From Calocera cornea HHB12733 (taxonomy: Eukaryota; Basidiomycota; Dacrymycetes; Dacrymycetales; Dacrymycetaceae), in NCBI GenBank assembly GCA_001632435.1, contig KV423970.1:105985-169984 (forward strand): a stretch of 64,000 nucleotides of DNA, in the 5' to 3' direction. Below the pieces are notes generated by a model. It ran no database searches. It was not told the DNA's origin and saw nothing but the letters and a program-made list of their open reading frames with translations. The position numbers and the translations under genes were made by a program. This document shows positions 56,587 through 64,000 of this stretch, piece after piece (within the stretch, counting starts at the first letter, position 1; the number at the start of each line of letters is the position of its first letter).

Positions 56587-58017
56587 ATGTCCATCCCGGC
56601 TCGCTCTGCTCGTGCAGCTGTTCGTGCGGCCACTCGCACCGTTCCCGCCCAAAACGCTGCCAAGGCCCGCGCCTTCTCCGTCCTCACACGCTCGGCCGTC
56701 GCTGCAAAGCGCCAGCCAGTCCACGTCGTATGTCCCCCAGTCTCGTGATTTCCGAATCCGGGGCATTCCGCTCAACAATAAATTATGTACCAGCTCTCGC
56801 GTGGCATCAAGACCCTCGACTTTGCTGGAACCAAGGAGACCGTGTACGAGCGCGGCGACTGGCCCCTGCCCAAGCTCCAGGACTATTTTAAGAACGATAC
56901 CCTTGCCCTCATCGGTTACGGCTCCCAGGGCCACGGTCAAGGTCTCAATGCCCGTGACAATGGCCTCAACGTCATCGTCGGTGTAAGGAAGGACGGCGAG
57001 AGCTGGAAGCAGGCGATGGAGGATGGCTGGGTTCGTCGGCTAGCGTCCTTATTCGTCAACAACAACTGAACGCGAGCTTGCTCCTTAGGTTCCTGGAGAG
57101 ACCCTCTTCCCCATCGAGGAGGCCATCAAGAAGGGAACGATCATCATGAACCTTCTCTCTGATGCCGCCCAGTCCCAGACGTGGCCGGAAATTGCTCCCC
57201 TGATCACCAAGGGCAAGACCCTCTACTTCTCGCACGGCTTCTCCATCGTGTACAAGGACCTCACCCACGTTGTGCCTCCGGCCGATGTTGATGTCATCCT
57301 CGTCGCTCCCAAGGGCTCCGGCCGGACCGTCCGCACCCTGTTCAAGGAGGGCCGCGGCATCAACTCGTCCATCGCCGTCTTCCAGGACGTGACCGGCCAG
57401 GCAAAGGAGAAGGCGATTGCTCTTGGCATCGCCGTTGGTTCCGGCTACCTGTATGAGACGACCTTCGAGAAGGAGGTGTACTCCGATCTCTACGGCGAGC
57501 GCGGTGTTCTCATGGGTGGTATCCGTAAGTGGCTGTTTCTATACGTAATCATGTGCGGATGTTCCTAATTCCGCCGCAGAGGGCATGTTCCTTGCGCAGT
57601 ACAAGGTTCTTCGGGAGAACGGCCACTCCCCCTCGGAAGCCTTCAACGAGACTGTTGAGGAGGCCACCCAGTCCCTGTTCCCTCTGATCGGCGAGAAGGG
57701 GTGCGTTTGAGTGTCGCTTCTAAATGACCGTGACAGCTGATTCCTTCTACAGCATGGACTACATGTACAACGCCTGCTCCACCACGGCGCGCCGTGGCGC
57801 TCTCGACTGGGCACCGATCTTCGAGGCTGCCAACCGTCCCGTCTTCGAGAAGCTGTATGCGTCGGTCAGGGACGGCACCGAGACCAAGAAGTCGCTCGAA
57901 TTCAACGGCCGCTCGACATACCGCGATGACCTGGCGAAGGAACTCAAGGAAATCGACGAGCAGGAGATCTGGCGGGCCGGCAAGACCGTCCGCAGCCTGC
58001 GCCCTGACGCCAAATAG
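56587..58017 (+). CDS. ILV5: Ketol-acid reductoisomerase, mitochondrial
   Basis: Converts acetolactate to dihydroxyisovalerate (and the isoleucine equivalent) with NADPH and Mg; second step of branched-chain amino-acid synthesis. Coding exons are 56587-56727, 56794-57030, 57089-57524, 57580-57700 and 57753-58017 (399 residues). The first 45 residues are a typical Arg/Ala/Ser presequence. The NADPH site is [18 protein letters not shown] with [33 protein letters not shown] and [11 protein letters not shown] follow, then the knotted metal-binding C-terminal domain ([51 protein letters not shown]). Good leader context ACCACCATG. Length is normal for the fungal enzyme. Confidence 0.95.
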
Positions 58018-59303
58018 ATGCACTATGCGTCACACAAAAAAGGGCGACCTCGCAATACAGTCGTGGTCTGCCGACGATTCATCTTGCTCTCCTTGGTTGC
58101 ACGTGCATACATCCTGCTTCTGTCTTCCATAGTCACGAATTTACAGTCCCCGTGACGGGGAAAACTCCTTTGCATCAAGGGTCTTCCGACCCCAACAGGT
58201 TCAGTATCTCGGGAATGAGACAGTGCTTGCCTTTTGGGCATGATGTCAGGGCGGCACACCCGACGCTCTCGGCACACCTTCCCTCGAGAGAACTAGCGTG
58301 CCGGAAGTGAAGGATCAAAAGCAGAATCTTGCGTCGTTGTATAACTCGGACGTCGGAAAGATCGTATGTTATTAGGCCTAGCGCCATACGGGTCTCTATC
58401 CCAACTTGTTGTCAGGGTACGGCGTTCTCCCGACTTTCGCCGTACGGTCTACCAGCAACTCAGAAATCAAAACCCGGTGCCAAGGACGAGGGCCTGGGAT
58501 GTCCTGGACCTCTGCGCCACAAGGAGTGGGAAGCACAGTCACGTCCACTTCCGTCCATTGATATACTGACTGAACATGAGGGTGCCACGAGGCCCTTCTG
58601 GTATCTCTTTCGCTCATAAATTCACAGGCCATCAGACTCGGCAGCCCAGGCGTCCAGCCTGTCATTCTCCGATCCACGGCCGGAGACTAGAACATGTTGG
58701 TGACATCGCGGAGTGGGAACCAAATAGGCAACCCTGCAGCCGTGTGATCGGGAACCACCGCGGAGGTGCCACGGCGACTGCAGGTTCCGCCGCGCCGGTC
58801 GACTCAGAAGCAAGGAAACCAATGACCAAGCGAAAGGAGTCTTTGTATTCAGAAGCAGAATTTCCATATAAACTGTATGACAGTCTTCTTCGATCTCACG
58901 TTCTGTCTAATATGGTCCGCGGCCCTAACCAGGTCGAGTGGAGGGGCAAGAAAGCAACAAACACGCAGGGTGACCGGATGAATGATGGGCATTGGGCTGG
59001 ATAGAGTGTAGTGGTGTACGTAAGAAACGAGGACTGGTTCCGGAATGAAGATGCCACTAGAATCTCGAACAGGTTCGGTTGCAAGAAAATGACGACCATC
59101 GGCAGAATCGTCTTGGGTTGGAATCCCAACAAAGAAGTGTGACGGGTCAACAGAGAACGGCACTGGAAGGGAATGAAGAGTGGATGTGATGATATGATTA
59201 TGGTTTAGCCGCAAGCCAGCTCCGTCTCAATGGGAATAACAATGGATAACAACACGGTACCCGATTATACCGATATATCTAAGGACCCCGATATGGATAC
59301 TGA
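58018..59303. other. Intergenic region between convergent ILV5 and RIM20
   Basis: 1.29 kb, unusually long for a convergent pair in this window. No open frame with conserved features, no repeat structure and no RNA gene recognised. It could hold a non-coding transcript, but nothing in the sequence shows one. Confidence 0.4.
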
Positions 59304-62300
59304 TCAGTACCCTTTCTTTGGGGTAGCCTTGCCTTTGTGTTTCTTCAACGTAGCAGGTGGCTGTAAAGGTGGCAGCTCTTCCCATTCGGCAGAGTCGGGC
59401 GGTGGCAAATCCGCAGCTATCCTGAGGACACGTGTATCACTCGGGGCTTGTGACAGCGATGGTGCTGGAGTCCATTCGTGAGAGTCGGGCGCTGGCAAGC
59501 CATACGAAGCGTGTCGGCCATCCGCCGAGGATGACGAAACAACCGTTTGAGGTGGCTGTAGAACAGGGTTTAGACCTAAACTCGGATCCGAAGAAACGGC
59601 GGCTCGGGGCGCCGGCGGTGCTGTCGCCTGCCGATGTTGGAGCGACCTGAGATATTCGGCTTCCGCTCGCCTATCGCGGACCCATGCTTTGCAGTTCTCT
59701 CGAAGGTCGTTCAGGTATCGTGCCATCCCATTATAGAACTGCGTGTGACGTCAGCAAGCAATACGGCACTGGGACTGAGACGTACATTCAGGCCTTCGGT
59801 TAAATTTCCGAGTACTTCTGAATATCTGTGATAGGCGATGTCCAATTCTTGCAGGGCTCTTTCGCGTTCCTTCACCGTAGGATCATTCAGGGTTAATTCC
59901 TCAAACAGCAGGTTCTCCTCCTGCACAACCCGTTAGCGTAGCGCACACGCAAGCCCGGATCGACTAACCCGTATCTCGTCGAGACGGGCAGACAAGATCT
60001 CGCCCTGTACGTGCATCTTATCGGTCCATGAACTGAATTTGGACAGCAAGCTCTGGATGAGATCTTCGAACATCTCAGGCTTTACGTCATCCATCCCCAA
60101 GAGCTCGGCCTTGTGAACAATGTCCGCCTGCGATGCCTCATCCATTGTCACGGCATGTCGAGATTGGGAGACCAGCCTCTTCCGATTCTCTTTGAGGTCA
60201 TCAAGAGATTCCAGGAGAACGCGGAGTTGTCTGGAGTGCACTAGAGGTTGATGCTGCGCAGGATCGCTACGAGCAGACAATCCTACACTCGGTACATACT
60301 CTTCAATCGCCTCCTGTAGTACCGTGTCAGCTCGTTGATCAGAACGCTGGAAATGGATCTCACATCGCTTTGCTCCAGTTTCTCGATGATCTCCTCCCAT
60401 TCCTCCCATTTCGCCAGCACTTGCTCATCCGACTCTCTCGCTTGTTGCATCAAGTTCGAGTATCGCGCTGCTTGCTCGACGAGCGTCGCATTCGCCTCCT
60501 GTGAGCGCGGTCGCTGCAGGCCGGGATTGGCGGATCTCAGGCCCTCATCTTCAGACGCTTCGAGGTCTAATATGTCGTACGCCTGACAGACAATCAACAT
60601 GGGATCCAAGGTTGAGGAACTGATGTACGCACATCTTCCAATATCTTCAAATTGCTCTCGGCGATCTTCCCCACGTCCGCAAATAGCGCCTGGACGCACT
60701 TCACCCCTCCAGCTTTCCGAACCTCCTCCGCTTTGCCTAGAAGCGAAGGGGGCAAGCCAACCGGGCGCTCAAGAGCATCAAGAGCAGCAGGCAGATTGAG
60801 CTCTTGTAATGTTCTGGAGTTGTATTTAGTAACCGATCCCGACACACTGGATGATGCTGACCTCGTAGCTATCTGGTCCAGCTCTTCATCTTTCGCAATA
60901 ATCTCCTCCTCTAACCAATCCTTCTTCCTTTCTTGGTACACAACTGCCCCAAAGCTCCGTTAGCATAGACCTATGTCCCGGTAGTCACCACTCACAAATA
61001 GCTCTCGTGACAGCCCACGGCATGAGCTGCTCGAAGAGCACCTTCCCGCCCAACGCCCTTCGTGGGTCCTTCATGCCGTCTACGGGGGACGGATTGGTCA
61101 CATTTCGCGCTTGTATTGGGGGTAAGGAGGATGCGGCAGGCACGTCTTGATGATATATCAAATCGTTGTCTCGTTCCGCTCGGGCTATATGCTCGTTCAC
61201 GGCTTTCGAAAGCGACTGATTCGCGTCAGGGTACGCAGCTGGGACCAGAACGCAGCGCTTACAGTAATGTCATTCACCACCAGCTGACTAACACCCCTCC
61301 GCGCCTCCGCCAAGCCCTTCTTTACAAACCCAGCCGCCAAGTGCAGCCTCGCGATCTCCTCCCCATACTTGTGCGCCTCACTATCCGCGCTCGCCTGCCG
61401 GAGCTGGGCCGCAGCGTGGAAATGATTCCGCTTGATCTCGATGTGGGCGAGCCATGCCTGGAGCGGAGGTCAGTTGTACTCTTCAAGCACCAAGGGGAGA
61501 TGAGCGTACCGTGGGGAAGCTGTCACTTATGGGTGGTGAAGCGGAGAACATGGCCTGATTGGCCGAGTCGTACAACTCGGCAACCTGGACGGGCGGTCAG
61601 CTCTCGCAAAGCGTGTTCAGGAATGTGTTGCGTACGGCAAGGGCAAGCTTGGCAATTGTGGTATTCTTGATGTTTCCGCCTGACGAACAATCAGCCTAAG
61701 ACCTCCGGAGGACGACAGAAGATCCTACTCGCTACGGCTGCTTGCCAGAAGCACTCCTGTGATTGTGCTAACATGAGCCGCTCGGCAACCTCGAGCCAGG
61801 ACTCTGTTAGGTCGGCAGGCAAGGACTTGGATTTGCCAAACGCATCCCGCAGGACAGGAATATGGTCGGCACGAAGCGTACGATATGCTCCGGCAGCACT
61901 CTGCAGGCAGATGAGCGGCAGTCCCCGGGTGAAAGGTAGGATGCGCGCCTCGAGTGCCTTCTTTGCTCTCCCGATCGCCTCCGACGTCTTGCGCGCCTCT
62001 TCGCCCGCTCGTGCGCTCCATGCAGCACCCAGATTCCACAGAATATTGCATATCTCCCACTGAAAGTTGGGTTCTGCAGGCGGAGGTGGTGCGGTTAACG
62101 AGAATGATGCAGGTGGGAAGGGCGGCGAATAGGGCAGAGGCGACGGTACCGAGGGCGGCAGTCGCTTGACAAGCTGCAGGAGGTGCAGAAGATACCTAGG
62201 TCGAAAATGAGCACCTTTATAATCGCGCATGTATGCATGCCTACGTCTGCAACGCCTCCACTTTCTGACTAGCCCGCTGCTCTATGCCATCCAACGCGTT

Positions 62301-62456
62301 GCTTCTTAGCCGATCCAGCTGCTCGATGTCCGCTCGGAACGCATCGGGGTGCGTTGGCAGATTCTCGTGAATGTATGCCCGTATGCTGTCCGCGAACGAG
62401 ACCTGCGCCGCGACCTTTGGCGGGATGACGAGCTGGTTTATCTGTGCTGGGGCCAT
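59304..62456 (-). CDS. RIM20: BRO1-domain protein, Rim20/PalA (ALIX family)
   Basis: ESCRT-III-binding scaffold of the ambient-pH (Rim/Pal) pathway that recruits the Rim101/PacC factor. Coding exons (minus) are 62456-62245, 62195-61729, 61679-61636, 61584-61510, 61457-61263, 61215-60996, 60943-60862, 60813-60633, 60582-60364, 60313-59969, 59920-59786 and 59738-59304 (869 residues). The BRO1 domain has VEALQTYLLHLLQLVKRLPP, FQWEICNILWNLGAAWS, LMLAQSQECFWQAAV and GGKVLFEQLMPWAV. The V-shaped coiled-coil domain has NLPAALDALERPVGLPP, IEEYVPSVG and VKERERALQELDIAYHRY. The tail is Pro-rich and ends basic (KKHKGKATPKKGY). The distinction from Bro1 rests on PalA-like segments and the short tail. Confidence 0.82.
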
Positions 62457-62768
62457 GGTGGTCGTCTGCCAAGGAGTCACTCTCGCGCCCACCAAAGAAG
62501 CCTCCGAGGCGGTGGGCGGCGAGTCCGGTTGTGGGCGGGCGCATGACGTTGCGACCCTGAGGGCGCGGGCTTACATAACCAAAACACGCGTTTGATTTCT
62601 TTCGGTCGGTACCCCTGGCCTGTTGAGTCCGCCTCGCTGCGGGCACGCGTCCGCCCACAATCAACACTTTAGGCGCAATGGCGCGCCGTATCAGAGCTCG
62701 TATCTCTCTTATGCACAGAGACGAGTCAGACTCGGCCAGGCATTATCTCTGCCATCAACGGCTCGACG
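62457..62768. promoter_or_regulatory. Divergent promoter, RIM20 and the arrestin-like fragment
   Basis: 312 bp between divergent starts. No distinct element recognised. Confidence 0.4.
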
Positions 62769-62996
62769 ATGGCTTTCGCCGATGCGCGCCGTCCACAAAG
62801 TCGGAATATGGCCCTGAACTCCGGCGCCCGGGAGCCGACCAACACTATAACGTCTCACCCAGACTTCCGCCTGACGCTCGAGACCGAGTCTGAGCGCGTC
62901 GTTGCTGGAGGTACTCTCTCAGGGACGATCATCGTAGAATGCTTTGCGCAGCCTTTTACCCTGGCACTGGGAGATCTGTCACTGGACGCGGAGTAG
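62769..62996 (+). pseudogene. Arrestin-like N-terminal fragment, truncated
   Basis: 75 codons; a second in-frame ATG at 62808 is possible. The second half (FRLTLETESERVVAGGTLSG then TIIVECFA) has the strand pattern of an alpha-arrestin N-domain opening, where family members read L-x-L-x(n)-V-x-x-G-x-x-L-x-G-x-I-x-V. The frame stops at 62994-62996, seven bases before a block of inverted repeats starts. A normal arrestin-like protein has several hundred residues, and I could not find the rest after the repeat block. Either the gene is broken by the block or this is a chance similarity. Confidence 0.4.
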
Positions 62997-63002
62997 GGTC
63001 CA

Positions 63003-63163
63003 CTATTGAGCGCCTTAAGCGCTCAATAGCAGCCAATCAGCGCCTAAGTGGCTGATGCACGGAAGCGGCTGATTGGGTGCTGATTTGCATCCATCCGCTT
63101 CCGTGCTGAAAATCAGCACCCGCTCGCGCGCGTCGAGCAATCAGCTCCCGAAAGGAGCTGATT
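63003..63163. repeat. Cluster of interlocked inverted repeats built on an AATCAGC motif
   Basis: Four perfect stems in 161 bp: CTATTGAGCGC (63003-63013) with 63019-63029; GCACGGAAGCGG (63057-63068) with 63095-63106; GGGTGCTGATTT (63075-63086) with 63110-63121; AATCAGCTCC (63139-63148) with 63154-63163. Stems two and three interlock. AATCAGC or its complement occurs about six times. No coding frame explains this. Confidence 0.85.
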
Positions 63164-63761
63164 TGCCTCCGGCCTAGGGGACGTCGCGCGTCTAAGTCCC
63201 CTGGGCCCTCTCTCCCCATCCTCGTCTTGACCACCACCGGCGTGCTCGCTGCCGCCGTCGTCGTCCTCGCCGCCGCCGCCCTGCCCGCCGCCGCCTCCGC
63301 CCCCGTCCCCGCCTCCGCCGCTGCCTCTGCCCCCGCCCGCTCGCCCGCCATCGCCGCCCTCACCGCCGCCCCCTCCCGCCTGAGGACCTCCATCTGGAGG
63401 GCCTCGGCGTCAAGCAGGAGGGGTACTGTCGACCACTGTCGACCCCCCCGCCTTCCGCCCTCGAGACGTGCCGTCCCGGTCGGTGTGCGCTTTTGACCTC
63501 CATCAGGAGGGCGAATCCACACCGAACGCCTCCAAGAAAGGCCGTCGAGAAGATCTTGAGATTGAGGCACGCGCATAAGACCTCCGGAGCGTACTCGTGC
63601 GGATTTCGGCCTCGGCGTGCGCAACCGCACAACGTTCGACAATACGACCGGCGATCGGAGGGGATTTGGGGCGTGTTGAGTGCAGGTATACGGTGCAGGT
63701 AAGCACTGTATGTCTTGCTGTATGCACGCTGGGATTGACTAACTAGTATCTAGGTAGAACG
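63164..63761. other. GC-rich low-complexity block and leader of the last gene
   Basis: 63220-63370 is a run of GCC/CCG-type codon-like triplets. Three short CCTCC-n-GGAGG palindromes recur (about 63385-63400, 63499-63513, 63580-63590), as does a GTCGAC pair at 63427-63443. A 201-codon minus frame (63037-63642) is Ala/Arg-biased and not convincing. A likely 5'UTR intron of the last gene runs from about 63700 to 63752. Confidence 0.5.
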
Positions 63762-64000
63762 ATGCCTACAGCAACGTTCGAGACCGGGTATCGGGACGCT
63801 CCCAGAGACGCTGAGGGATACGATGAGCAATGGGCAGAGCAGTATGGCCTGCCCATTGTCAAAAACAGGTACAAATGGAAGCCTGGTAAGTCAATAGTTG
63901 GATTACTATCTAACACAGCTTGCTAACTACTTTACAGACGCGCCGAGGCCGAACTTCACCGGTCATCGGCACCTGACGCTCTACGAGCGGTTTGCACGCG
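63762..64000 (+). CDS. Unknown protein, 5' end only
   Basis: Coding exons are 63762-63885 and 63938 to the window edge; the 52-nt intron has GTAAGT, a CTAAC branch-like site and TTTACAG. The start MPTATFETGYRDAPRDAEGY continues through EQWAEQYGLPIVKNRYKWKP and, after splicing, DAPRPNFTGHRHLTLYERFA. The soluble, Tyr/Arg/Pro-rich character and the clean splice argue for a real gene. I do not recognise the family from the first 62 residues. Confidence 0.6.

Noticed and set aside
63037..63642. 201-codon minus frame across the inverted-repeat block
   Set aside because: Ala/Arg/Glu-rich translation of GCC-type low complexity; it would run through all the stems; no recognisable fold.
1..64000. tRNA or rRNA genes
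   Set aside because: I looked for the T-loop consensus GTTCRANNC with a paired acceptor stem on both strands by eye and found no convincing case; a covariance-model scan would settle it.

Overview
The window is a GC-rich, intron-dense stretch of fungal nuclear chromosome. It is most likely from a basidiomycete, probably an agaricomycete: nearly every gene is cut by several 45-60 nt introns, many start codons follow pyrimidine-rich leaders, there is a degenerate Galpha of the agaricomycete type, and there are a PAS/GATA WC-2 homologue and a fused BioD-BioA gene. All gene models were spliced by hand from reading frame, splice sites and family conservation. Almost every model sums to a whole number of codons.

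Layout, left to right. 2-5076: 3' part of an FG nucleoporin (Nup159/Nup214 type). 5169-6103 (-): pICln. 6223-7317: Nudix CoA hydrolase. 9313-11597: WC-2-like photoregulator. 12241-13613: mitoribosomal mL44. 13930-14247: MoaD/MOCS2A. 14309-15610 (-): CCDC174. 15809-18697: Vps34. 18778-21436 (-): bifunctional biotin gene bioDA. 21617-22034: a foldback MITE in the bioDA/NmrA promoter. 22519-32500: five paralogous NmrA-like oxidoreductase genes (three forward, two reverse) around a MARVEL-like membrane protein. 34538-36542: Galpha without its catalytic Arg and Gln. 37316-39178 (-): spartin/senescence-domain protein. 40113-41690: Gtr2/RagC. 42667-43687 (-): unknown membrane-anchored protein. 44757-46924: MFS transporter. 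47087-49936 (-): Slm1-like PH protein. 50539-50712: 57-residue ORF. 50991-53085 (-): SQD2-like GT4 glycosyltransferase. 53841-55730 (-): trimethyllysine dioxygenase. 56587-58017: Ilv5. 59304-62456 (-): Rim20/PalA. 62769-62996: arrestin-like fragment next to a cluster of inverted repeats. 63762-64000: start of an unknown gene.

Most of the window is ordinary housekeeping: nuclear pore, methylosome, mitoribosome, molybdenum cofactor, biotin, branched-chain amino acids, carnitine, PI3P, TORC1 and TORC2 inputs, and pH/ESCRT signalling. The accessory part is 21.4-36.5 kb. There the NmrA-like array grew by segmental duplication (one copy carried along the first codons of bioDA), kept a fixed promoter layout, and was later invaded by the MITE. 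I see no polyketide, peptide or terpene backbone gene, so I do not call the array a biosynthetic cluster. The best leads are the NmrA array, the GTPase-degenerate Galpha, and the inverted-repeat block at 63.0-63.6 kb.
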